DNA from: Lachnospiraceae bacterium
GTDB taxonomy: Bacteria; Bacillota; Clostridia; Lachnospirales; Lachnospiraceae
Length of the DNA stretch: 32,412 nt
Direction: 5' to 3'
Assembly: GCA_022787145.1 (NCBI GenBank)
Contig: JALFVM010000109.1
Span: forward strand, 1 to 32,412
A program made the translations under genes and the position numbers. This document shows, piece by piece, positions 16,057-24,374 of this stretch. Under the pieces are notes generated by a model. It had not been told where the DNA came from. It searched no databases and saw only the letters and a list, made by a program, of their open reading frames with translations. Position 1 is the stretch's first letter; each line of letters begins with the position of its first letter.

Positions 16057-17424
16057 ATGAACATAGAAGAAATCGAAGAAAAATGGCCTGACATTTTACA
16101 ATATGTAAAAGAAGAACATGAACTAGGCGATGTTTCTTTCAATACCTGGCTTAAGCCGCTGAAAGTGTTCAGTGTAGAGGACAAGATCGTCACGATTTTA
16201 ATTCCACAGGAACAAATCGGACTGACTTATGTAAGCAAAAAGTACACGCTTCCTCTTCAGGTTGCAATTGCTGAGATTACGGGGATGGAATGTGAAGTTC
16301 ACTTTGCCACTCCGGATGACGCAAGGCGTCTCGCTCCGCAGAAAATGCCGATTGTACAAAACTCCATATATGAAGCTGCCCATCTAAACCCCAGATACAC
16401 GTTTGATACGTTCATCGTCGGCAACCACAACAAATTCGCTCACGCCGCATCGCTGGCAGTAGCAGAATCTCCGGGCACAATCTACAATCCGCTGTTTATC
16501 TACGGAGGCGTTGGTCTGGGAAAAACCCATTTAATGCACTCCATCGCTCACTTTATTCTGGAACAAAACCCAAACACAAATGTACTTTACGTAACCAGTG
16601 AGGAATTCACCAACGAACTAATCGAGGCAATCCGCAACAGCAACAACGTTGCGATGACAAAATTCCGCGAAAAATACAGGAATATCGACGTTTTGCTAAT
16701 TGACGATGTGCAGTTTATTATGGGAAAGGAATCCACACAGGAAGAATTTTTCCATACCTTTAATACACTGCACAGCGCCAAAAAACAGATTATCATATCT
16801 TCAGACCGACCTCCGAAAGATATGGAAATACTGGAAGACCGCATCCGTTCCCGCTTCGAATGGGGGCTCGTCGCTGATATTTCCTCACCGGATTATGAGA
16901 CAAGAATGGCGATTCTTCGCAAAAAAGAAGAAATCGACGGCTATCAGATCAGCAACGATGTCATCGAATACATTGCCACAAACGTAAAGTCAAACATCCG
17001 TGAACTGGAGGGAGCCCTGAACAAACTGATGGCTTTGGCCAATCTGGAAAACCGGGAAATCGATATCGAAATGGCGGAAGAGGTGCTCAAAGATATTATT
17101 TCCCCCTATTCCCCATATGATAAGAAGAAAGTCACACCGGAATACATCATTTCTGTGGTAGCAGACCACTTTTCCATCACAGAAGCCGATATCCGGGGGA
17201 CAAAGCGAAGCAGCAAAATCGTTCGCCCACGTCAAATCGCCATGTATTTATGCCGCGAGATGACCTCCGTACCACTGACAACAATTGGAAAAATAATGGG
17301 AAACAAAGATCACACGACCGTCCTGCACGGATTCGAGAAAATTGAAAAGGAAATGAAGACTTCCGAGAATCTTACCAATACCATTGACATTTTGAAGAAG
17401 AAGATCCATCCATCCAAAAAATAA
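16057..17424 (+). CDS. dnaA: chromosomal replication initiator DnaA
   Basis: A 455-residue initiator ATPase. Domain I (about 1-85, FNTWLKPLKVFSVEDK) recruits partners; a short domain II follows; domain III (about 110-330) has Walker A GGVGLGKTH, Walker B VLLIDDVQFI and the sensor/arginine-finger region around SDRPPKDMEILEDRIRSRFEWG; domain IV carries the DNA-binding signature KDHTTVLHG. DnaA-ATP binds TTATCCACA boxes and opens oriC. ATG at 16057 follows AGGAG. The first downstream DnaA box begins at the base after the stop codon. Length is normal. Confidence 0.99.
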   Translation: MNIEEIEEKWPDILQYVKEEHELGDVSFNTWLKPLKVFSVEDKIVTILIPQEQIGLTYVSKKYTLPLQVAIAEITGMECEVHFATPDDARRLAPQKMPIVQNSIYEAAHLNPRYTFDTFIVGNHNKFAHAASLAVAESPGTIYNPLFIYGGVGLGKTHLMHSIAHFILEQNPNTNVLYVTSEEFTNELIEAIRNSNNVAMTKFREKYRNIDVLLIDDVQFIMGKESTQEEFFHTFNTLHSAKKQIIISSDRPPKDMEILEDRIRSRFEWGLVADISSPDYETRMAILRKKEEIDGYQISNDVIEYIATNVKSNIRELEGALNKLMALANLENREIDIEMAEEVLKDIISPYSPYDKKKVTPEYIISVVADHFSITEADIRGTKRSSKIVRPRQIAMYLCREMTSVPLTTIGKIMGNKDHTTVLHGFEKIEKEMKTSENLTNTIDILKKKIHPSKK

Positions 17425-17665
17425 TTATCCACAATATTTCAAGAGTTATCCACATTTTTCAGTCAATATTGTGGATAACTAGCCCTTTTTTGTGGATAAC
17501 TCTGTGGATAACTTTGTGGATAACTCAAGAATCGACAGATTGTGACTGTGGATAAGTCAAAGTTATCCACAATTTTAAAAAGTTATCCACATTTTATCCA
17601 CAGAGTTATCCACAACGCAAACCCTTGTATTTACTGGCTTGAATGGAGTTATCCACATATCCACA
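17425..17665. other. oriC: oriC DnaA-box cluster 3 (dnaA-dnaN intergenic)
   Basis: Twelve perfect boxes: plus at 17425, 17446, 17563, 17583, 17594, 17606 and 17649; reverse at 17470, 17491, 17503, 17515 and 17547 (starts), plus the variant ATATCCACA at 17657. Reverse boxes again show a 12-bp rhythm. This corresponds to incC of Bacillus-type origins. Confidence 0.93.
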
Positions 17666-17708
17666 GCCCCTACTACTAAGACTACTTAATATTATATATA
17701 TCTATATA
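17649..17708 (+). other. origin unwinding region with DnaA-trio motif
   Basis: The order is TTATCCACA (17649), overlapping ATATCCACA (17657), GCCCC (17666-17670), TACTACTAAGACTACTTA (17671-17688) and an AT run of TA repeats to about 17708. This is the box, box, GC tract, trinucleotide, AT-rich order described for the B. subtilis basal unwinding system, where DnaA oligomers pass from boxes onto single-stranded trios. Identification rests on motif order. Confidence 0.8.
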
Positions 17709-17755
17709 TGGAATTTCGAACAGAACGATTTTCCACGAAAGGAGTTATACACAAC

Positions 17756-18868
17756 ATGAAAATTATATGTTCAAAAAACAATCTCTCAAAAAGTGTAAAC
17801 ATTGCACTGAAGGCAGTACCGAACAGAACCACCATGCCAATCCTGGAATGTATTCTGATTGATGCCTCTTCCAATGTAATCAAGTTTACAACAAACGATA
17901 TGGAACTTGGAATTGAGACAATCGTAACCGGAACAATCGAGCAGAGAGGAATCATTGCATTGGATGCAAAAATTTTCTCTGAGATCATAAGACGACTTCC
18001 AGATAATGATGTGACCATCCAGTCCGATGAAAACTTAAATGTCACCATTACCTGTGAAAAAGCAAAGTTTAATATCCCGGGAAAATCAGGAGAGGATTTT
18101 GCTTATCTTCCAGTCATCGAGAGAGAACAGTCTTTAACAATCTCTCAGTTTACCTTGAAGGAAATGATTCGACAGACCATCTTTTCCATCGCGGTAAATG
18201 AAAACAACAGAATCATGACAGGTGAGTTATTCCAGATTGAGGACAATAAGCTGAAAATTGCCTCCCTCGACGGACATCGTATCTCGATTCGTACTATGGA
18301 ACTGAAACGTCAATACGAAGACATGAAAGTAATCGTTCCGGGTAAAACATTAAACGAGATCAGTAAAATCCTGTCCGGAGAAATCGACAGCCAGGTAAGC
18401 ATTTTCTTCAGCTCCAACCACATTATGTTTGAGTTTGATGATACACTTGTAGTATCCAGACTGATTGAAGGTGAATATTTTAGAATTGATCAGATGCTCT
18501 CAAGCGATTACGAGACAAAAGTGGATATCAACCGCAGAGAGCTGCTCAACTGTATTGACCGTGCGACACTTCTGATTCGTGAGGGGGATAAACGTCCGAT
18601 TATCATTCATGTCAGCGATGATTTGATGGAGTTAAAGATTGATTCTGCCATTGGCTCTATGAATGAGCAGATCGACATCGAAAAAGAGGGCAAAGACATT
18701 CTGATTGGTTTCAACCCGAAATTCCTGATGGATGCGTTGAAAGTTATTGATGATGAAATCATCAGCATCTACCTGATGAATCCCAAAGCTCCATGTTTTA
18801 TCAGAGATGATGAAGAAGAATACACATATCTGATTCTTCCGGTTAACTTTAATCAGTCACGCGCATAA
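17756..18868 (+). CDS. dnaN: DNA polymerase III beta sliding clamp
   Basis: A 370-residue beta clamp. It begins MKIICSKNNLSKSVNIALKA and shows three repeated clamp domains: TMPILECILIDA early, IPGKSGEDFAYLPVIE near residue 115, RTIFSIAVNENNRIMTGELF near 145, and the C-terminal YLILPVNF. It forms a ring dimer that tethers polymerase and other partners. ATG at 17756 with GGAG 12 bases upstream is preferred over a longer frame that starts inside the unwinding region. It lies directly right of oriC and is probably co-transcribed with the S4 gene and recF. Confidence 0.98.
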   Translation: MKIICSKNNLSKSVNIALKAVPNRTTMPILECILIDASSNVIKFTTNDMELGIETIVTGTIEQRGIIALDAKIFSEIIRRLPDNDVTIQSDENLNVTITCEKAKFNIPGKSGEDFAYLPVIEREQSLTISQFTLKEMIRQTIFSIAVNENNRIMTGELFQIEDNKLKIASLDGHRISIRTMELKRQYEDMKVIVPGKTLNEISKILSGEIDSQVSIFFSSNHIMFEFDDTLVVSRLIEGEYFRIDQMLSSDYETKVDINRRELLNCIDRATLLIREGDKRPIIIHVSDDLMELKIDSAIGSMNEQIDIEKEGKDILIGFNPKFLMDALKVIDDEIISIYLMNPKAPCFIRDDEEEYTYLILPVNFNQSRA

Positions 18869-18897
18869 TCATGTGCATAAGAAGGATGGTGAAAAAT

Positions 18898-19107
18898 ATG
18901 ACAGAGATTAAATTAAGAGATGAATTTATCAAACTTGGCCAGGCATTAAAGGCAGCAAATCTTGTGCAGGATGGCGTAGAAGCCAAATTCGTCATTCAGG
19001 ATGGACTCGTAACAGTCAATGGCGAGGTCGATACAAGAAGAGGCCGGAAATTATATGATGGGGATGTGATTTCCTATCAGGGTGAAGAAGTAAAGATTGT
19101 AAAATAG
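18898..19107 (+). CDS. rlbA: S4-domain RNA-binding protein (YaaA/RlbA type)
   Basis: A 69-residue S4-like RNA-binding protein of the type lying between dnaN and recF in most Firmicutes (B. subtilis YaaA, linked to ribosome assembly). The S4 core is IKLGQALKAANLVQDG, then VTVNGEVDTRRGRKLYDGD. ATG at 18898 follows AAGGATGG; longer frames from 18871 add non-conserved residues. It ends 71 bp before recF. Confidence 0.93.
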   Translation: MTEIKLRDEFIKLGQALKAANLVQDGVEAKFVIQDGLVTVNGEVDTRRGRKLYDGDVISYQGEEVKIVK

Positions 19108-19178
19108 CAAATCATAGTAAAAAACAGCAAATTTGAAAAAATATAGCAAAACATAGAAAAACGCAGATTGAGGAAAGT

Positions 19179-20267
19179 ATGTATATTGAATCCATTCAGT
19201 TGAAAAATTACAGAAATTATGAATCTCTCGATATGAAGCTGGATAAAGAGACAAATATTTTATACGGTGACAATGCGCAGGGGAAAACCAATATTCTGGA
19301 GGCCATCTATCTGTGCGGAACAACAAAGTCACACAGAGGCAGCAAGGATCGGGAAATCATCAAATTTCAGGAAGAAGAATCTCATATTCGGATGACCGTT
19401 TCCAGAAAAAATATAAAATATCGGATTGATATGCATTTGAAGAAGAACAAGGCCAAAGGGGTCGCAATCAACGGCGTGCCCATCAAAAAGGCCAGAGAAT
19501 TGTTTGGAATCGTAAATCTTGTATTTTTTTCTCCGGAAGATTTGAATATTATCAAAAATGGACCGGGGGAGAGAAGACGATTTATTGATTTGGAGTTATG
19601 TCAACTAAGTTCCATCTATCTGACGGACTTATCAAACTATAATCATATTGTGAACCAGAGAAATAAGCTTTTGAAGGATCTTGCATTTCGGCAGGAGCTT
19701 ATGGATACACTGGATGTCTGGGATTTCCAGATGGCTCAGTTCGGGAAGAAGATTGTTCAGGCAAGGGAAGCGTTCATCCGCAAGCTCAATGAGATTATAC
19801 AGGATATTCACCGAAATCTGACAGGCGGCAGAGAGTCGCTGGAATTAATTTATGAACCCAGTGTGACTGCAGAAACGATTGAACAGGAAATTGCCAGAAA
19901 CAGAGAACGCGACCTGAAGTTGAAACTGACGACGACTGGACCTCACAGAGATGATTTCTGTGTGAGGGTAAATGGCATCGATATTCGCAAGTTTGGTTCC
20001 CAGGGGCAGCAAAGAACGGCAGCGTTATCCCTGAAAATGTCTGAAATTTACCTTGTAAAGGAGATTATGAAGGATACGCCTGTGCTTTTGCTGGATGATG
20101 TGCTGTCAGAGCTCGACAACAGCAGGCAGAACTACCTGTTAAACAGCATTCACGATGTGCAGACCATCATCACGTGCACCGGCTTGGACGAATTTGTCAA
20201 CAATCGGTTTCACATTCATAAAATTTTTCAGGTAGTCTGTGGACAAGTACATCTTTTGAATTCGTAA
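19179..20267 (+). CDS. recF: DNA replication and repair protein RecF
   Basis: A 362-residue SMC-like ATPase that binds single-strand/double-strand DNA junctions and with RecO and RecR loads RecA. Walker A is GDNAQGKTNILEAI (about residues 30-43), the ABC-type signature is KFGSQGQQRTAALSLK, and Walker B is PVLLLDDVLSELD. The start MYIESIQLKNYRNYE is typical. Length is normal. It is the last of the conserved dnaA-dnaN-S4-recF series; gyrB and gyrA do not follow here and a TPR gene begins about 150 bp on. Confidence 0.97.
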   Translation: MYIESIQLKNYRNYESLDMKLDKETNILYGDNAQGKTNILEAIYLCGTTKSHRGSKDREIIKFQEEESHIRMTVSRKNIKYRIDMHLKKNKAKGVAINGVPIKKARELFGIVNLVFFSPEDLNIIKNGPGERRRFIDLELCQLSSIYLTDLSNYNHIVNQRNKLLKDLAFRQELMDTLDVWDFQMAQFGKKIVQAREAFIRKLNEIIQDIHRNLTGGRESLELIYEPSVTAETIEQEIARNRERDLKLKLTTTGPHRDDFCVRVNGIDIRKFGSQGQQRTAALSLKMSEIYLVKEIMKDTPVLLLDDVLSELDNSRQNYLLNSIHDVQTIITCTGLDEFVNNRFHIHKIFQVVCGQVHLLNS

Positions 20268-20291
20268 AGTTTGATAGAACTATAGAAAGTC

Positions 20292-20320
20292 AGTTATTGT
20301 GAACAAAGTGAGCAGTAACG
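20292..20320. repeat. decayed right end of family B MITE, third copy
   Basis: Matches the right-end module of the 143-bp element (5829-5858) at 25 of 29 positions, including AGTAACG at the end. No left end is seen. It lies in the recF-TPR gene spacer. Confidence 0.55.
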
Positions 20321-20417
20321 AAGGGCAGAGCAGATACGCTGGTCAGAGAAGATACACTTTGACAAGGCATAGGTGGTATGATAGACTAATTTAAAGTATG
20401 GAAAGTTGGTGATTACT

Positions 20418-23279
20418 GTGGATAGAGAAGAATTTCAAATAAAACTGGATGAAATCAATTCGCTTGTTTCGCGTAAAGAGTATAAGGCTGCTTTGGAAAT
20501 TGTAAACAGCATTGACTGGCGAAGAGTAAAAAATGTGCGTACTTTATGTATGGTAGGAGAGATTTACGCTGTAAACAAAAAATACAGCGAGAGCCGCGAG
20601 ATTTTTTTGCTGGCTTACCACAGATCTCAGGTGGGCAAAACAATCTTGTATCGACTGGTTGAGGTGTCCCTGAAGATGAAGGACTTTAAGGAAGCACAGG
20701 AATACTACGAAGAGTTTGTAAGAATTGCGCCGAAGGATAATATCAGATATATCCTCCAGTATAAAATTGCGGCTGCGAAGAATGTTCCTCTGGAAAAACA
20801 GATTCAGATTCTGGAAAAGCACAAGGAAAAAGAGATGACAGAACGCTGGTCTTATGAGCTTGCAAAGCTTTATTATAAAGCCGACAATTATCAGAAATGT
20901 ATCGAGGCGTGTGATGACCTTGTCATCTGGTTTAGAGATGGAAAATATGTCATTCGTGCACTGGAACTGAAGATGAAGCTGACAGAACTGACACCTTCCC
21001 AGCAAGAAATATACGAAGAGAATCTGCGTCCGCCTGTACAGGAAAAAGAGAAAACTGCGGAAAGTACAACTCAGGAAAAGAAAGAGGCAGTTGTAAGAGA
21101 TGAAAAACCGCAGAAGATAGAGATCTCTGTGCAGAAAGATAAGCCTAAGAAGCGTAAGTTCAAAAAGGCAGAGGCACCTGCAGAAGAGGCTATACCTAAG
21201 ACGGAAGAAGCGATTGATTGGGAAGCGATTCTGAAGAAGGGTGAGTCTGAAAAGGAACAGGTAGTTGCTGAGGAAGCTGCGCCTGAGGAGACAGCGCCTG
21301 AGAAGACAGAAACACCTGATTGGGAAGCAATCCTGAAGAAGGGTGAGTCTGAGACAGAAGAAAACTCAAATGAGGAAGAGGCTTCGATTGGCGATGAGAG
21401 GAATTTTCAGAAGAAAATTACAGCTGGTATTCGTGATATCTTTAAGAGACACTTCAAACCTGCAGAAGAAGATATTTATAAACCGGAAGAAGAATTGAAA
21501 GTGATGTATACAGCAGGAAAAATTAATTATTCGGATGTAATCCCTGAACGGGTGCTTCCGGATGACGTTCCTGCCCTTGAACCGGAAATTATCAGAGAAG
21601 AACCTATCGTAGAATCTGTGGCACAGCCTAAGAAAGTCGAAGAAGTACCAGAGCTGGAACCGGAAGTGATGAAAGAAGAGCCTGTGGCAGAGCTAGAGGC
21701 AGAAATCATCGAGGAAGAGCCTGCAGCAGAGCCAGAGACGGAAATCGTCGAGGAGGAGCCTGTAGCAGAGCCAGAGACGGAAATCGTCGAGGAAGAGCCT
21801 ATAGAAGAGCCAGAGACGGAAATCGTCGAGGAAGAGCCTATAGAAGAGCCAGAGGCGGAAATCGTCGAGGAGGAGCCTGTAGAAGAGCCAGAGACGGAAA
21901 TCATCGAGGAGGAGCCTGCAGAAGAGCCAGAGGATATAGAGAAACCAGTTGAGGAAACTCAGGTTATACCAGAGATTCCGAAATTGAATATTCCGAAGGT
22001 GAACGTGAATGAAACTGCAAAAGTGGAAGATCTTTCGATTGAGGACAAGCTGTCCTTTAATCTTGAGGATACCATCCTGGCTGCGGCTGCAAAGCAGGGA
22101 ATTCCAGTTCCAGAAAAATCTTCTGAGGAAGTAGAACCAGAGCCGGAAGACGAAGCCGAAGAACTCATGGAACAGCCGGTTGAGGTTTATGTGGAAGAAA
22201 CCATCGAGGAGGAACTTCCAGAAGAAGAGACTGTGGAAGAAATCATCGAAGAGGAACTCCCAGAAGAAGAGACTGTGGAAGAAACCATCGAAGAGGAACT
22301 CTCAGAAGAAGAGACTGTGGAAGAAATCATCGAAGAACAACTCCCAGAAGAAGAGATTGTGGAAGAAATCATCGAAGAGGAACTTCCAGAAGAAGAAACC
22401 ATCCAAGCACAACCAGAACTCGAGCCAGAGCCAGAATTTTCCGAAGAGGAAGCACTGCTGCGATTCATTGATGAGCACAGCAGTGGTGCGAACGCAAAAA
22501 ATCGTGAGCTTATTCCGAGGGAAGCCGTTTTGGATGACGAAGAGCAAAAACTGTTTAAGTATTTTTCTTCCATCCCCGGTATGGAGAAGCAGCTCGTTGA
22601 TGTGCTGATAGATACACAGATGGCAGCAGCGGATTTCACGTCCTCCACAGGAAATGTCATTATTATGGGAAATCGCGAAAGTGGAAAAACAACACTTTCT
22701 GAACTTCTGGTGAAGGCAATCTGCCGTGAACTGAAAATACCGGCTGCGAAGATTGCAAAAGTCACTGCACAGCAGCTGAATGGAAAAGACATTGGAAAAA
22801 TAGTTGCGCAGCTGTCTGGTGGATTCCTTTTGATTCAGGATATGAACCAGATGGACGCAGAGACAGTCGAAGCATTGAACCAGGCTATGGAGACTCCAAC
22901 AGAAGGGCTGACTGTGATTATTGAAGACGAGAAGATCGGAATGCGCAAATTCATTGCCAGAAATCCGAAACTGATTGAGAAATTTACTTCAAGAATTGCA
23001 ATTCCTGTATTTACAAACGATGAACTGGTGAACTTTGCTAAGATTTATACGAATGAAGCTGGATATAAGATTGATGAGATGGGAATTCTTGCACTGTACT
23101 CTCTAATCAGCGACAACCAGAAGGAAGATGAACCGATGACGGTTGGCGGTGTAAAGAGGCTTGTCGATGACGCAATCTCAAAAGCAGAGAGCGGAACAAG
23201 AAAGCTGCAGAGAAATCTATCGAAATCGAGACTGGACAGAGATGGATTTGTGATCCTCTATGAAAAAGATTTCAAATAA
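20418..23279 (+). CDS. TPR, acidic-repeat and P-loop ATPase-like protein
   Basis: About 953 residues in three parts. Residues 1-200 are tetratricopeptide-like helical pairs (for example EYKAALEIVNSIDW, KYSESREIFLLAYH, DFKEAQEYYEEFVRIAP). Residues about 205-700 are a low-complexity, strongly acidic linker with two DWEAILKKGESE copies and two tandem repeats. The C-terminal 220 residues resemble an AAA+ module (CbxX/SpoVK-like): Walker A GNRESGKTT near 751-759 and a Walker B-like FLLIQDM near 800 in which the usual DE is DM. No signal or membrane segment is seen. Start choice is uncertain: TTG 20406, GTG 20409 and GTG 20418 are in frame; GGAAAG at 20400 best suits 20418. Function unknown; it overlaps no neighbour and precedes rsmA by 19 bp. 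Confidence 0.85.
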   Translation: MDREEFQIKLDEINSLVSRKEYKAALEIVNSIDWRRVKNVRTLCMVGEIYAVNKKYSESREIFLLAYHRSQVGKTILYRLVEVSLKMKDFKEAQEYYEEFVRIAPKDNIRYILQYKIAAAKNVPLEKQIQILEKHKEKEMTERWSYELAKLYYKADNYQKCIEACDDLVIWFRDGKYVIRALELKMKLTELTPSQQEIYEENLRPPVQEKEKTAESTTQEKKEAVVRDEKPQKIEISVQKDKPKKRKFKKAEAPAEEAIPKTEEAIDWEAILKKGESEKEQVVAEEAAPEETAPEKTETPDWEAILKKGESETEENSNEEEASIGDERNFQKKITAGIRDIFKRHFKPAEEDIYKPEEELKVMYTAGKINYSDVIPERVLPDDVPALEPEIIREEPIVESVAQPKKVEEVPELEPEVMKEEPVAELEAEIIEEEPAAEPETEIVEEEPVAEPETEIVEEEPIEEPETEIVEEEPIEEPEAEIVEEEPVEEPETEIIEEEPAEEPEDIEKPVEETQVIPEIPKLNIPKVNVNETAKVEDLSIEDKLSFNLEDTILAAAAKQGIPVPEKSSEEVEPEPEDEAEELMEQPVEVYVEETIEEELPEEETVEEIIEEELPEEETVEETIEEELSEEETVEEIIEEQLPEEEIVEEIIEEELPEEETIQAQPELEPEPEFSEEEALLRFIDEHSSGANAKNRELIPREAVLDDEEQKLFKYFSSIPGMEKQLVDVLIDTQMAAADFTSSTGNVIIMGNRESGKTTLSELLVKAICRELKIPAAKIAKVTAQQLNGKDIGKIVAQLSGGFLLIQDMNQMDAETVEALNQAMETPTEGLTVIIEDEKIGMRKFIARNPKLIEKFTSRIAIPVFTNDELVNFAKIYTNEAGYKIDEMGILALYSLISDNQKEDEPMTVGGVKRLVDDAISKAESGTRKLQRNLSKSRLDRDGFVILYEKDFK
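21650..21935 (+). repeat. 39-bp coding minisatellite
   Basis: About five near-identical 39-bp units (and decayed ones before) encode EPETEIVEEEPVE-type 13-mers in the acidic linker. Unit number is likely to vary between strains by slippage or recombination. Confidence 0.8.
22191..22400 (+). repeat. 42-bp coding minisatellite, five units
   Basis: Five units of exactly 42 bp, each starting GTGGAAGAAA, encode 14-mers of the form VEEIIEEELPEEET. Units 2 and 4 (Ile) alternate with 1 and 3 (Thr) at one position, suggesting duplication of a two-unit block. Confidence 0.88.
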
Positions 23280-23298
23280 CGAACAGGAGACATGTTAT

Positions 23299-24168
23299 AT
23301 GACCAAACCTTATCTGGGAGATCCAAAGCATACCATAGAAGTTCTGCAAAAGTATGATTTTGCCTTTCAAAAAAGGTTTGGTCAGAACTTTTTGATTGAT
23401 ACACATGTTTTGGACAAAATTATCGCGGCATCCCAAATCACAAAAGACGATTTTGTGCTGGAAATCGGACCCGGAATCGGAACGATGACACAATATCTGT
23501 CTGTGGCCGCAAGAGAAGTCGTGGCAGTGGAGATCGATAAGACGCTGATTCCGATTCTGGAGGATACCCTTTCGGAGTTTCCAAACGTTACGGTAATCAA
23601 TGACGATATTCTCAAGGTAGACGTTGCCAAAATCGCCAGAGAACGCAATGGAGGAAGACCAGTCAAGGTCGTGGCAAATCTGCCGTATTACATTACGACC
23701 CCGATCATTATGGGTCTGTTTGAAAATCAGGTTCCGCTCGACTCCATTACCATTATGGTACAGAAGGAAGTTGCCGACCGCATGAAGACGGGACCGGGCT
23801 CTAAGGATTACGGAGCCTTGTCACTTGCTGTACAGTATTATGCCAAGCCGGAAATTGTGGCCAATGTGCCGCCGAACTGTTTTATGCCGAGGCCGAAGGT
23901 GGGAAGTGCTGTGATTCGTCTGACGAGATATGAACAGCCGCCGGTCTTCGTAAAAGACGAGCATTTGATGTTTCGGATTATCCGGGCATCCTTCAACCAG
24001 AGAAGAAAGACACTTATGAACGGACTGAAAAATTCCGGGGAACTTTCTTTTTCGAAGGAAGAAATTGAGGCTGCCATTGAAACATGTGGGCTTTCCCCTT
24101 CTGTGAGGGGAGAGGCACTCACTCTGGAGCAGTTTGCAGCATTGACAAATGCATTTATAACTGAATAG
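23299..24168 (+). CDS. rsmA: 16S rRNA A1518/A1519 dimethyltransferase RsmA (KsgA)
   Basis: A 289-residue SAM-dependent enzyme that dimethylates two adjacent adenines near the 3' end of 16S rRNA. RFGQNFLID opens the fold, VLEIGPGIGTMTQYL is the SAM motif, and VVANLPYYITTPIIM is the NLPY catalytic motif. The C-terminal SFNQRRKTLMNGLK region is typical. ATG at 23299 follows AGGAG by nine bases; a longer frame from 23260 overlaps the upstream gene. Followed by a strong terminator. Confidence 0.97.
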   Translation: MTKPYLGDPKHTIEVLQKYDFAFQKRFGQNFLIDTHVLDKIIAASQITKDDFVLEIGPGIGTMTQYLSVAAREVVAVEIDKTLIPILEDTLSEFPNVTVINDDILKVDVAKIARERNGGRPVKVVANLPYYITTPIIMGLFENQVPLDSITIMVQKEVADRMKTGPGSKDYGALSLAVQYYAKPEIVANVPPNCFMPRPKVGSAVIRLTRYEQPPVFVKDEHLMFRIIRASFNQRRKTLMNGLKNSGELSFSKEEIEAAIETCGLSPSVRGEALTLEQFAALTNAFITE

Positions 24169-24176
24169 AGAGCAAC

Positions 24177-24205
24177 AAAAAAGAAGCTCGGGCGAGCTTC
24201 TTTTT
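24177..24205. terminator. bidirectional terminator between rsmA and the ROK gene
   Basis: GAAGCTCG-GG-CGAGCTTC is flanked by A-run and T-run (AAAAA left, TTTTT right), able to stop rsmA transcripts and leftward transcripts from the ROK gene. Confidence 0.9.
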
Positions 24206-24241
24206 ACATTAAAGGAAGGAGAGTCGATATAAAATCGACAT

Positions 24242-24374
24242 ATGAAAAAGAAATTGATAAAAATAATTGTTGGTTGTTATTATTTTTATGGTTATAGTAT
24301 ATCCACTAAATATGATAAAACAATGTGTAACTTATGAAGAAATCATGAACGAATGTCAAAAGATTTGTGAATGA
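24242..24374 (+). pseudogene. small membrane protein gene, apparently frameshifted
   Basis: ATG at 24242 starts MKKKLIKIIVG and ends after 31 codons in its own frame. Shifting frame once near 24270-24285 instead gives a hydrophobic helix (VIIIFMVIVYPLN) and a tail MIKQCVTYEEIMNECQKICE, ending at 24374. The combined product of about 44 residues reads like a natural lysine-start, single-helix protein. AAGGAAGGAGAG lies upstream, separated by a small GTCGAT/ATCGAC hairpin. It overlaps the ROK gene end, convergently. Could be a decayed gene, a sequence error in a T-rich run, or chance. Confidence 0.3.

Noticed and set aside
21527-22792. Serine-rich antisense ORFs opposite the acidic repeats
   Set aside because: Shadow frames created by the Glu-rich minisatellites on the plus strand; no start signals.
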